DNA from: Cacajao melanocephalus
Lineage: Eukaryota; Chordata; Mammalia; Primates; Pitheciidae
Reading direction: 5' to 3'
NCBI GenBank assembly: GCA_963573385.1
Contig: CAUYLG010041478.1
Location: 1-64,000 of the forward strand
Length of the DNA: 64,000 nucleotides
Position 1 is the stretch's first letter, and the number at the start of each line of letters is the position of its first letter. Below are positions 50,591 through 61,030 of the stretch, piece after piece. A program made the position numbers and the translations under genes. Below the pieces are notes generated by a model that ran no database searches, had not been told where the DNA came from, and saw nothing but the letters and a program-made list of their open reading frames with translations.

Positions 50591-51747
50591 GTGACATGAT
50601 ACAAAATGGTAGAGTAATAAGGTCTAAAAGTTGCTCCCTTCAACAAAGCAACAAAGGAAATGAAAAAAGCACTTTTGAATCAGCTATGTCAGAACTCCAG
50701 AACTTGATTGGACACTTACAACAACTGGAGGAATGCTGGATAAAGTCAGAAGCTGCCATTCTAAGGTAAGAGAGTGGAATGCATGAACCAGCCATGATCC
50801 CCATTATTCAGCCCCACCATGGCTGTGAGGATAGCTGCCCCTGTTTCTGGAGCAGCTGGCAGGTGTCAGCATGGGCAGTGGGGACCTTCTCCTTTAAAAA
50901 CTTGGGGTTGTGTGCATTGATAGGTCTGGGTGCCCTCAGAAACTGGCAGAGACGCCTGCCTTGGTTTTAGCCCTCTCAGGAGCAGCAGATCTCCCCAGTG
51001 ACATCTATCGGAAAATTTAAAGGGCCAGTGCCTTTTTTCTCCTTTTTGTTTTTGGAGCCAGACATTTAAGAAAATCATTGTTAGGTCACTAGCCGATAGC
51101 AGAAATAATGGAACATAAATTTCAGTTACCATATACAACAAGGAATATACTTTGCAAAATGGTTTAGAAAAGTCTCAAACAGACTGCCCCATCCTTCAAC
51201 AAGCAGAAATCAATAATCCTTAAGGTGTCAGATAATCAAATTTACCACATTATGATACTCAAACTGTGCAGTTTTCAACCAAAGAGTTACAAGCAATACA
51301 AAGAAATAGAAAAGTATCTTATTCACTGGAAAAAAAAAGAATTTGACAGAAATCATTCCTTGGAAAGCCAGATACTGAAATTACTAACCAAAGATGATTA
51401 CCCAACAGTCTGAAATAAGCTCAGTGAACTAAAAAAAAAAAAAACCCATGGATGAAGAACTAAAGGAAATTTGAAAAATAATGTATGAACAGAATATCAA
51501 TGAAGAGACAGAAATTATGAAAGAGGAACAAAACAGAAATTCTGGAGCTGAAATTACAATATCTGAAAGGAAAAATTCACAAGAGAGCTACAACAGCAGA
51601 TTTGAATACATGAAAGAAAAGCTCATGAAGATATGGCAATTAAAATGATCAGGAATAAAACACAACATTTTTAAAAAGATTTAAAAATAAATAGAGCCTG
51701 AGAAACCTGTTGCATACCATCAAGTATACAAACATCTGCACATAGTA

Positions 51748-52111
51748 TGTATTAGTCCATTTTCATGCTGCTGATAAAGACATACTCAAGATTGGGCAAT
51801 TTACACAAGAAAGAGGTTTACTGGAATTACACATGGCTGGGGAGACCTTAAAATCATGGTGGAAGTCAAGGAGGAGCAAGTCACCTCTTACATAGATGGC
51901 AGCAGGCAAAGAGAGAGAGCTTGTGTAGGGAAACTCCCATTTTTAAAACCATTAGATCTCATAAGACTCATCCACTATCACAAGAACAGCAAATAAAAGA
52001 CCAGATCCCATAATTCAATCACCTCCCACTGGGTTTTTCCATGACACATGGGAATTGTAGGAGTTAAAATTCAAGATGAAATTTGGGTGGGGACATAGCC
52101 AAACCATGGTG
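51748..52111 (-). mobile_element. MST/THE1-type LTR, antisense
   Basis: Begins 'tgtattagtccattttcatg' and ends 'gacatagccaaaccat'. Internal 'aatcatggtggaagtcaagg', 'aaaaccattagatctcataa' and 'cccataattcaatcacctcc' are MST/THE1 LTR in reverse. L1M resumes on the right. Duplication not clear; the right edge is uncertain by a few bases. Confidence 0.9.
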
Positions 52112-53259
52112 AACAGAGAAAGAAAGAAGCAAGAAAAACTATCTGAAGAAATAATGGGTGAAAACTTACCAAATCTAATACATATCAAAGAAGCCCAATA
52201 AACTTCAAAGAGGAAACTCCAAAAAATCTATACTGTGACACATTATAGTCAAATTGCTGTAAGTAAAAGGCAAAGAGAAAATTTCCAAAGCATCAAGAGA
52301 GATGACTTTTCATGTACAGTGAGTCCTCAATAAGACTGACAAGTATTTTTCATCAGAAACTTTGCAGACAAGAAGGCAGTGGGATGACAAAGTCTTATAA
52401 GAATAAAATTGTGAATGAAGAGTTTGCTATCTTGTAAGATGATCCTTTAAGAGTGAAGGAGAAATTAAAACATTTTAAGAAAAACAAAAGCTGAGAGTAA
52501 CTTTCCCTATAAGGAATGCTAAAGGGAGTTTTTCAGGCTGGCATGGAAAGACTCTGGACAGTAACTTGAAGCTATAGGATAAAGTAAAGAATACTGGTAA
52601 AAGAGACTGTATAGGTAAATACAGTGGCCAGCGTTATTATACTTTTGGTTTGTAACTTCTTTTCTTTTCCTACACAATTTAAAAGTCAAATGCATAAAAT
52701 TATAAGTCTATCTTAAAGGTCAAACACTGTATAAAAATATATCTGCAACAATAATAACATAAAGGGGGAAGAAAAGAGATGTACAGGAGCAGAGTATTCG
52801 TATACTATTGAAACTGATTTGATATTACTCAAACTAGGTTGTTATCAGTTTAATATGTTGATGTTAATCCCCCAAGGTAACCACTAAGAAAACAACTTTA
52901 AAAATATAGAGAAAAGTAAAGAAGGAGGGAATAAAAATGGCAAATTACAAAAAAATCAACTAGCTACAAAAAAGGCAGTAGTGTAGTAGTATAGGAAATG
53001 AGAAATAAGTAAAATAAACATGTAAGATATGAGGAACAAATAGCTAATGGTAGAAATAAATCCTTTCTTGTCGGTAATTACTTTAAATTCAAATTGATGA
53101 AAACCTCCTTTTAAAAGACAAAAATAAGAAAGTTAGATAAATTCTTAAAAAACATGTTCTATGTACTGCACATCAGAGACTCACTTTAGACACAGAGACA
53201 CAAATAAGTTGAAAATGAGATAAAATATTTCATGCAGATAGTAACCAAAGAGAGCCGAG

Positions 53260-53487
53260 GTGGCTATATTATTGTCAGACAAACTAAACTTCATTACTAG
53301 CAGCAATGGAGGACATTATATATTAACAAAATATCCAAACCACCATGAAGATATAATATTTATAAACATATATGCATCTAACAACAGAACCCTAAAAAAT
53401 ACGAATCAGAAGTGGACAGAATTGAAGGGAGAGATAGGCAGTTCTACAATAATAGTTGGAGACTTTGATACTCCACTTCAATGGTGA
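53260..53487 (+). pseudogene. L1M ORF2 endonuclease fragment
   Basis: A 75-codon open stretch ending I-I-V-G-D-F-D-T-P, corresponding to the conserved 'VGDFN' motif of the L1 ORF2 apurinic-type endonuclease (here D for N). Within old L1M; no flanking frame continues. Confidence 0.7.
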
Positions 53488-53630
53488 GCAGAATAACCAT
53501 ACAGACATATAGCAATATTACCAGAGCAATTAAACAAGAAAAAGAAATAAAAGATATCCAAGCTGGAAGGAAGAAAGAAAATTATCTCTGTTCACAGATA
53601 ATATAATCTTATATGTAGGAAGCTCTAAAG

Positions 53631-53650
53631 GACACACACACACACACACC
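53631..53650. repeat. Short (AC)n in L1M
   Basis: 'ggacacacacacacacacac' interrupting L1M ORF2-like sequence. Confidence 0.9.
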
Positions 53651-54144
53651 CCAAAAACAAACCATCAGAGCTAAAAAACAAATTCATCAAATTTGCAGGA
53701 TACAACATGAACACACAAAAATCAGTATATTTCTATACAATAGCAAGGAACACTCTGTAAAAGAAATCAAGGGAAAAAGTTTCATTAACGATAGCATCAA
53801 TTTAGGAATAAATTTAACCAAGGAAGAAAAAGACTTGTACACTGAAAACAATGAAACACAGCTGAAAAAAGTTAAGGACAACACAAACAGAAAGACAACT
53901 TGTGTTCATAGACTGGGATACTAAATGTTTTTAAAATGACAAAACTAATTAAAGCTACCTAAAGATGTAATCCAATCCTTTCAAAATCCCAATGGTGTCT
54001 TCTGCATAAACAGAAAAACCTATTCTAAAATTTTTAAGGAACTTCAAAGGACCCCAAATAGATCTTGAAAATGAAGAACAAAATTGGAGGACTCATGTAT
54101 GTATAAAATCGCACATACATACAGTGAATTAATATTTAGCCATA

Positions 54145-55247
54145 GGGGAGGATCCAAAATGGCCAAATAAGAACAGGTCTGGAGTGCAGTTCCCAGCAAG
54201 AGCAATGCAGAAGGTGAGTGAACACCACATTCCAAAAGAGTTATTACTGCCCACAGATCAGGAGATTCCTAGGCTGAAAAGTGCCACAAGTTTCCAGCAT
54301 GGCTGTTTCAGCCAGCGCAGTGGGTCTCTGCACAAAAACTCAAACAAATCTGGGTGGCTGTTTCAACTGGCACCTGGAATGCCTGGGAAACAGAGCCATC
54401 CATTCAACTGAAAAAAAGGGGGCTGAAACAGGGAGCCAGGTGATCTGGCTTGGCAGGTCCACCCCTACAAAGACAAGTAATCTGAAATGCTCTGGATTGA
54501 GAGTTTCTTAGCAAGGGCAGCTGGACCCAGGACAGTCCATCTCTGTTGGGGGAAGGGCATCCGTCATTACCAAGGCAGGCTGCCATTACCAAGGCAGTTC
54601 TAATTATACCTCTATAGACAAAACTGCAAGGAAGTTCACATAGCAGCTAAGCAGAGCCCATGGCAGCTCAGCAACGCTTCTGCTGGCAGACTGTGACTAG
54701 GCTACCTCCTTGCTGGGCAGAGCAGCTCTGAAAAAAGGCAGCAGTACATCAGGAACTTATAAATAGAGCCCCACCTTCCCAGGACAGAGCACCTGGGGAA
54801 AAGGGCAGTTATGAGTTCTGCTACAGCAGACTTAAACGTATCTGCTCAGCAGCTCTGAACAGAACAATGGAGCTCACAGCTCAGCACTTGAGCTCCTCTA
54901 AGGGTCAGATGGTCTCCTTGAGCAGCTCCCTGAACCCCATATATCCAAAGAGTCACTTCATAAAGGAGAGCTCAGGTTGACATCTGGCAGGTATCCTTCT
55001 GGGATGAAGACAACAGAAGAAGAAACTGGCAGCAACCCTTACTGTTCTGCAGCCACTACAGGTGATTTCCAGGCAAGCAGGGTCTGGAGTGGACCTCCAG
55101 CAGTCCTACAGCAGAGGGGCCAGACTGTTACAAGGAAAACTAAAACACAGAAAGAAATAACTTCATCATCAACAAAAAGGACGTCCACTCAGAGACCCTA
55201 TCTGAAAGTCACCAGCTACAAAAACCACAGGTAGATAATCAAAAAAC
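54145..55247 (+). promoter_or_regulatory. L1 5' UTR (internal promoter region)
   Basis: Collinear with an L1PB-like 5' UTR: 'gcaatgcagaaggtgagtga', 'ggaagggcatccgtcattac', 'ttataaatagagccccacct', 'ggacagagcacctggggaaa' and 'gtctggagtggacctccagc'. In live L1s this region is an internal RNA polymerase II promoter. Whether any activity remains cannot be told from sequence. A 'ccattaccaaggcag' stretch is duplicated near 54567-54596. Confidence 0.75.
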
Positions 55248-56275
55248 ATGGGAAGAAACCAGCACAAAAGAATGAAAACACCCAAAACTAGAATGCCTCT
55301 CCTCTACCAAGGGTTCACAACTCCTGACCAGCAAAGGAACAAAGCTGGATGGAGAACGAGTCTGATGAATTGACAGAAACAGGCTTCAGAAGGTGGGTAA
55401 TAACAAACTTCTCTGAGCTAAAAGAACATGTTCTAACCCAATGCAAAGAAACTAAGAATCTTGAAAAATGGTTTGACAAAATGCTAACAAGAATAAACAG
55501 CTTAGAGAAGAACATAAATGACTTAATGGAGCTGAAAAACACAACACAAGAACTTTGTGAAGCACACACAAGTTTCAATAGCCAAATCGACCAAGGATAG
55601 AAGAAAGGATATCAGAGATTGAAGATCAACTCAATGAAATAAAATGAGAAGGGAAGATTAGAGAAAAAAGAGAGAAAAGAAATGAATAAAGCCTCCAAGA
55701 AATATGGGATTATGTGAAAAGACCTAATCTATGTTTGATAGGTGTACCTGAATGTGACGGATAGAATGAATCCAAGCTGGAAAACACTCTTCAGGATATT
55801 ATCCAGGAGAACTTCCCCAACCTAGCAAGGCAGGCCAACATTCAAGTCCAGGAAATACAGAGAACACCATAAAGATAGTCCTCAAGAAGAGGAACCACAA
55901 GGCACATAATCGTCAGATTCACCAGGGTTGAAATGAAGGAAAAAAATTCTAAAGGCAGGCAGAGAGAAAGGTCAGGTTACCCACAAAGGGAAGCCCATCA
56001 GACTCAGAGCAAATCTCTCGGCTGAAACCCTACAAGCCAGAAGAGAGTGGGGGCCAATATTCAACATCCTTAAAGAAAAGAACTTTCAACCTAGAATTTA
56101 ATATCCAGCCAAACTAAGCTTCGTATCTGAAGGAGAAATAAAATCCTTTACAAACACACAATTACTGAGAGATTTTGTCACCACCAGGCCTGCCTTACAA
56201 GAGCTCCTGAAAGAAGCACTAAACATAGAAAGGAACAACCAGTACCAGTCCCTCCAAAAATGTACCAAATGGTAA
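55248..56275 (+). pseudogene. L1 ORF1 (RNA-binding protein), broken
   Basis: Starts M-G-R-N-Q-H-K-R-M as in L1 ORF1 but hits a stop after about 41 codons; a frameshift moves the reading to the frame open at 55349-55600 (83 codons). That frame holds the coiled-coil part: T-E-T-G-F-R-R-W-V, then heptad-like N-S-L-E-K-N-I-N-D-L-M-E-L-K. Further stops follow, and the RRM and C-terminal domains appear only as DNA homology. ORF1p normally trimerises and coats L1 RNA; this copy cannot make it. Confidence 0.82.
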
Positions 56276-56708
56276 AGAGCATTGACACAATGAAGAAACT
56301 GCATCAACTAATGGGCAAAACAACCAGTTAGCATCAAAATGGCAGGATCAAATTCACACATAACAACATTAACGTTAAATGTAAATGGGCTAAATACCCC
56401 AATTAAAAGACACAGATTGGCAAATTGGATAAAAAGTCAAAAACCATTGGTGTGCTGTATTCAGGAAACCCATCTCACATGCAAGGACACACAAAAGTTC
56501 AAAATAAAGGGATGGAGAAAGGTTTACCAATAAAACGGAGAGCAAAAAAAAAGCAGGAGCGGCAATCCTAGTCTCTCATAAAATAGACTTTAAACCAACA
56601 AAAATCAAAAGAGACAAAGAAGGGCATTACATAATGGTAAAAGAATCAATGCAACAAGAGGAGCTAACAATCCTAAATATATACACACCCAATACAGGAG
56701 CACCCAGT

Positions 56709-56772
56709 TACATAAAGTAAGTTCTTAATGACCTACAAAGAGATACATAAAGTAAGTTGTTAATGACTTACA
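56709..56772 (+). repeat. 29-bp direct duplication in L1 ORF2
   Basis: 'tacataaagtaagttstta' plus 'atgacytaca' occurs at 56709-56737 and again at 56744-56772, two differences, separated by 6 bases. Confidence 0.92.
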
Positions 56773-56827
56773 GTGGAGTGTTAAAGTTTCTCAACAATAA
56801 TAGTGGGAGACTTTAACACTCCACTGT
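56770..56827. repeat. 18-bp perfect inverted repeat (hairpin) in L1 ORF2
   Basis: 'acagtggagtgttaaagt' at 56770-56787 is the exact reverse complement of 'actttaacactccactgt' at 56810-56827, with a 22-base loop. The right arm is ordinary L1 sequence; the left arm is not expected there. Confidence 0.93.
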
Positions 56828-58688
56828 CAATATTAGATCAACAAGACAGAAAATTAACAAGGATATCCAGGACTTGAACTCAGATCTGGACCAAGCAAAC
56901 CTAATAGACATCTACAGAACTCTCCACCCCAAATCCATAGAATATACATTCTTCTCAGCACCACATCATACCTACTCTAAAATTGACCACATAATTGAAA
57001 GTAAATCACTCTTCAGCAAATGCAAAAGAATGGAAATCATAACAAACAATCTCTCAGGACAGAGCAATCAAATTAGAACTCAGGATTAAGAAACTAACTC
57101 AGAACCACACAACTTCATGGAAACTGAACAACCGTCTCTTGAATGTTGACTGGATAAACAATGAAATGAAGGCAGAAATAAAGACGTTCTTCAAAGCCAA
57201 TGAAAATAAAGAAACAATGTACCAGAATCTCTGAGACACATTTAAAGCAGTGTCTAGAGGAAAATTTTTAGCAATAAATGTCCACATGAAAAACAAGGAA
57301 ATATCTGAAATTGACACCCAATCATCAAAATTGAAAGAGCTAGAGGAGCAGGATCAAAAAAACTCAAAACTGACAGAAGACAAGAAATAACTAAGATCAG
57401 AGCAGAACTGAAGGAGATAGAGACACAAAAAACCCTTCAAAAAAATCAGTAAATCCAGGAACTGGTTTTTTGAAAAGATCAACAAAATAGATAGACTGCA
57501 AGCCAGATTAATAAAAAAGAGAGAAGAATCAAATAGATGCAATAAAAAAAACTATAAAGGGGATATCACCATCGATTCCACAGAAATGCAAACTACCATC
57601 AGAGATTACTACAAAGAACTCTATGCACACAAACCTGTAAACCTGGAAGAAATGGATAAATTCCTGGACACTTGCACTCTCCCAAGCCTAAACCAGGAAG
57701 AAGTGGAAACCCTGAATAGACCAATAATAAGGCTGAAGTTGAGGTAGCAATTAATAGCCTACTACCAAAAAAAGCCCAGGTCCAGATGGGTTCACAGCCG
57801 AATTCTACCAGACGTCCAAAGAGGAGTTGGTACCACTCCTTCTGAAACTATTCCAAATAATCCAAAAAGAAGGAATCCTTCCTAACTCATTTTATAAGAC
57901 CAACATCATCCTGACACCAAAACCCAGCAGAGACTCAACAAAAAAAAAGAAAACTTCAGGCCAATATCCATGATGAACATAGATGCAAAATGCTTCAATA
58001 AAATACTGGCAAATTGATTGCAACAGCACATCAAAAAGCTTATCCATCACAATCAAGTAGGTTTCATCCTGGGGATGCAAGGCTGGTTCAACGTAGGCAA
58101 GTCTATAAAGGTAATCCACCACATAAACAGAACCAAAGACAAAAGCCACATGATCATCTTAATAGATGCAAAGAAGGCCTTTGACAAATTTCAACAGCCC
58201 TTTATGCTGTTGAACTATTTTTGCTTTATGCTAAAAACTCTCAATAAACTAGGTATCGATGGAACATATCTCAAAATAATAAAAGCTATTTACAACAAAC
58301 CCACAGCCAATATCATACTGAATGGGCAAAAACTGGAAGCATTCCCTTTGAAATCTGGCACTAGACAAGGATACCTTCTCTCACCACTCCTGTTCAATAT
58401 AGTATTGGAAGTTCTAGCCAGAGCAACCAGGCAAGGAAAAGAAATAAAGGGTATTCAATTAGGAAAGGAGGAAGTCAAATTGTCTCTATGTGCAGACGAC
58501 ATGATTGTATATTTAGAAGACCCCATCATCTCAGCCCAAAATCTCCTTAAACTGATAAGCAACTTCAGTAAAGTCTCAGGATACAAGATCAATGTGCAGA
58601 AATCACAAGCATTCCTATACACCAATAACAGACTAACAGAGAGTCAAATCATGAGCAAACTCCCAGTCACAATTGCTACAAAGAGAAT

Positions 58689-59357
58689 GGTGTTCATTAT
58701 TTCCCTCTTAGGTCCATGTTTGCCCAATGTTTAGCTTTCACTTAGTGAGAACATGCAGTATTTAGTTTTCTGTTTCTGAGTTAGTTCAGTTAACATAATG
58801 GTCTCCACCTCCACCCATTTTGCTGCAAAGGATGCAATTTCATTCTTTTTTATGGCTGCGTAGTATTCCATGCAGAACATATATCACGTTTTATTTATCC
58901 AGTCAGCCACTTAGGTTGGTTCCATGACTTTGCTATTGTGAATGGTGCTGTGATGAGCATACTGTGCAAGTGTCTTTTCTATATAACCATTTCTTTTCCT
59001 TTTGGTAGATACCAAGCAGTGTGATTACTGGGTTGAATGGTAGTTCTACTTCTAGTTCTTTGAAAAATCTCCACACTCTTTTCCATAGAGGTTGTACTGA
59101 TTTACATTCCCACCAACAGTGTATAAATGTTCCCTTTTCTCCTCATCCACACCAACATCTGTTGTTTTTGACTTTTTAATAACAGCTATTCTGACTGGTG
59201 TAAGATGATATCTCATCATGGTTTTAATTTGCATTTCTCTGATGATTAGTGATGCTGAGGATTTTTCCTTGTTTTTGTTGACCACTTTTCATGTGTATGT
59301 CTTTAGAGAAATCTCTGTTCAGGTCCTTTACCCAGTTTTTAATGGGGTTATTTTTTA
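58689..59357 (-). mobile_element. Primate L1 3' part, antisense, lacking its 3' tip
   Basis: 'caatgtttagctttcactta', 'gtgagaacatgcagtattta', 'tttatggctgcgtagtattc', 'attcccaccaacagtgtata' and 'gcatttctctgatgattagt' follow the L1PA/L1PB 3' UTR and ORF2 end in reverse. The left edge has no poly-T or UTR tip but butts onto sense L1 ORF2. The right edge is an ordinary 5' truncation. Confidence 0.9.
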
Positions 59358-59870
59358 AATTACATTTCCTTCTACTGCCTTTACAGTTTCAAATTTTATA
59401 TTTAAATATGTTTTAAACACTCTGTAAATTATAGACAGTGGAATGTATAAATATGAAGTATACAGTTTAAATAGTTTTAGCAAATGCATGCATTTGTGCA
59501 ACTCACAAAACTATCGGAGTTGAGAAAATTTTCATTTACCCCAGAAAGTTTCCTCATGTCCCCTCTTAGTTCCCTTCAAACATTGTATTTCAAGCAACAA
59601 TTTTCAGGTATCTTTCATCTAAGATTATTTTTGCCTGTTCCTAAATGTCTTATAAATGGGATCATGCAGAATATACTCTTTTGTTTTTAGCCTTGAATGC
59701 TCAACATGGTATTTTTTTGTTTCATGAATGTTATCGTGTGTATTAGTAATTCACTTCCCTTTTCCTTATTGAAGCAGTGTCATTGTCTGTGGTAAATACC
59801 CAAGGTTCATCATCTCACACCAAGGAAATCAAGGACATGGACACACAAAAAGTGAGTTTAAAAGTGGAGG

Positions 59871-59876
59871 TTTAAT
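59871..59876 (-). other. LTR poly(A) signal ATTAAA
   Basis: 'tttaat' on the plus strand, 86 bases downstream of the TATA box in LTR orientation, a normal R-region length. Confidence 0.65.
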
Positions 59877-59961
59877 AGACGAGAGAAAAGAGCAAAGCGC
59901 TCCCTTCTGCAGAGAGGGGCTCCCGAGTAGGTCTTCCAATTTGATGGTGAAATGCATGGGG

Positions 59962-59968
59962 TTTTATA
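59962..59968 (-). promoter_or_regulatory. LTR TATA box
   Basis: 'ttttata' on the plus strand is TATAAAA in LTR orientation, followed by 'ccccatgc'. Position within the LTR is right for a promoter. Confidence 0.65.
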
Positions 59969-61030
59969 GACAAGCTTGAGGAAGTGGTGTCTGATTTACA
60001 TAGGGCACAACAGATTGGTCGGACCGGGTGGACCATTTGCATACAGCATCAATAAGCTGGCCATCCCACCCTATTCTTCTATTATGCAGATGGTTTCTCT
60101 ACCTGGCCGGCACCATGTTGCCTGTTCCTCTGCTGTACATGTAGTTGACAAAGAAAAAGGAAGATGAAGCCTCATGTTGCACAAGCCTGGCCCCCAGGTA
60201 GCCTTTTCCTATTGGCACAACTGCTGGTATTCACCCGCGGAAGTGTCTAGTTTTCCTTTCTTTGTCTGCAGCTTGATTTTATGGGCTGCTCTTTATTAGA
60301 AAATAAATGATTAGGGGACTGCTTTTTGTTAGAAGGGAAGCTTTACTGAAGACTCTCTTACTCTCACTAACTGCCTAAATAATTTCTTTTTAGCTCTTGT
60401 ATTACTATAAGTAGTATTCTATGGTATAAATATACTACAATTTGCTTATCTGTCTCTTAATGGTGAACATTTCCATTTTTCCATGTTCTGGTTAATATAT
60501 ATAAAGCTATGTGAACATTCTTCCACAAACTTTTTGTAGACATGTTTATATTTCTCTTAGGTAAATACCTAGAAGTGTAATCCGTGAGTGACACAACAGA
60601 TTTTCAATTTTTAAAAAACTTTGTAAGAAACTTTCAAAGTATTTTCCAATGTGGTTGTGTAAGTTTACACTCCACTATCATTGTGTGAGAATTCCAGTTG
60701 GCCCACGTCCTCATGAACACTTGGTGTTCTCAGTCTTATTAATATTAGTCATTCTGAATGGTGAATTCATTGTCACACACATTGTCCTTTTAATTGCATT
60801 TATGATAACAATGTGGAACATTTTTTAATGTGATTACTAATCATTGATATATCTCTTAATAAGCGTCTGTTCAAGACTTTGCCCATTTTTACTGGATTGT
60901 TTGGCAGCTATTATATTGTGAGTATTTTCTCTTAATCTGTGGGTTTACATTTTTTAAATCAGTGTCAAAAGGCTTCTGAAGAACAGATACTTTTTAATTT
61001 GATGAGTTCAGTTTATCAATAATTTCTACT

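Larger units (their letters stand above)
50600..54144 (+). mobile_element. Old L1M LINE, sense: 5' region, ORF1, start of ORF2
   Basis: The left part resembles an L1M 5' region ('tctaaaagttgctcccttca'). From 51.4 kb ORF1-like sequence appears ('aaattctggagctgaaatta', 'catcaagagagatgactttt', 'ggaatgctaaagggagtttt'), then the ORF1-ORF2 linker (about 52.6-53.0 kb) and ORF2 start ('tattgtcagacaaactaaac', 'aagggagagataggcagttc', 'atagttggagactttgatac'). An MST-type LTR splits it at 51748-52111. Many stops; the 75-codon frame at 53260-53487 is ORF2 endonuclease-derived. Confidence 0.82.
54145..58688 (+). mobile_element. Primate L1 (L1PB/L1PA-like), 5' complete, 3' missing
   Basis: Starts with 'ggggaggatccaaaatggcc', the L1 5' UTR start with its 'aagatggcc' block (a YY1-type site in young L1s, here changed). 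A 5' UTR of about 1.1 kb, ORF1 (55248 to about 56275), the intergenic spacer and ORF2 (from 56339) follow. The element stops at about 58688 inside the reverse-transcriptase region, where antisense L1 begins. No 3' UTR, poly(A) or target duplication can be seen. Frames carry stops and shifts, so it is dead. Confidence 0.9.
56339..58734 (+). pseudogene. L1 ORF2 (endonuclease-reverse transcriptase), broken and truncated
   Basis: Opens with M-A-G-S-N-S-H-I-T-T-L-T-L-N-V-N-G-L, the endonuclease N-terminus. Q-E-T-H (catalytic Glu) is present, but a stop follows after 64 codons. Next comes a rearranged patch (56709-56827). At 56874-57089 the endonuclease end reads S-A-P-H-H-T-Y-S-K-I-D-H. At 58018-58734 a 238-codon frame covers the reverse-transcriptase palm: D-A-K-K-A-F-D, then [10 protein letters not shown] and C-A-D-D-M-I-V-Y (usually F-A-D-D). 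Its last 15 or so codons come from the antisense L1 beyond 58688. Normally a target-primed reverse transcriptase; here inactive. Confidence 0.88.
59778..60409 (-). mobile_element. Solo ERV1-type LTR, antisense
   Basis: In reverse it ends '...caccttgggtatttaccaca'-like then 'gacaatgaca'; its other end is 'tatagtaataca', where TG is expected. Flanks 'agcag' (59773-59777) and 'agtag' (60410-60414) look like a 5-bp duplication with one change. U3/R/U5 signals are present: TATAAAA at 59962-59968 and ATTAAA at 59871-59876 (both in reverse). Resembles gammaretrovirus-like LTRs of the MER4/MER61 kind; subfamily uncertain. Confidence 0.75.
59400..61030 (-). mobile_element. Old L1M LINE 3' region, antisense, split by an LTR
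   Basis: Left piece (59400-59777): 'ttcatttaccccagaaagtt', 'gcctgttcctaaatgtctta', 'aaatgggatcatgcagaata'. Right piece (60410-61030): 'gtagtattctatggtataaa', 'atatttctcttaggtaaata', 'attccagttggcccacgtcc', 'tgcccatttttactggattg'. Both follow L1M 3' end in reverse and are collinear across the LTR. Confidence 0.82.

Noticed and set aside
57892..58149. 85-codon minus-strand ORF
   Set aside because: Reverse-strand shadow of L1 ORF2 reverse transcriptase.
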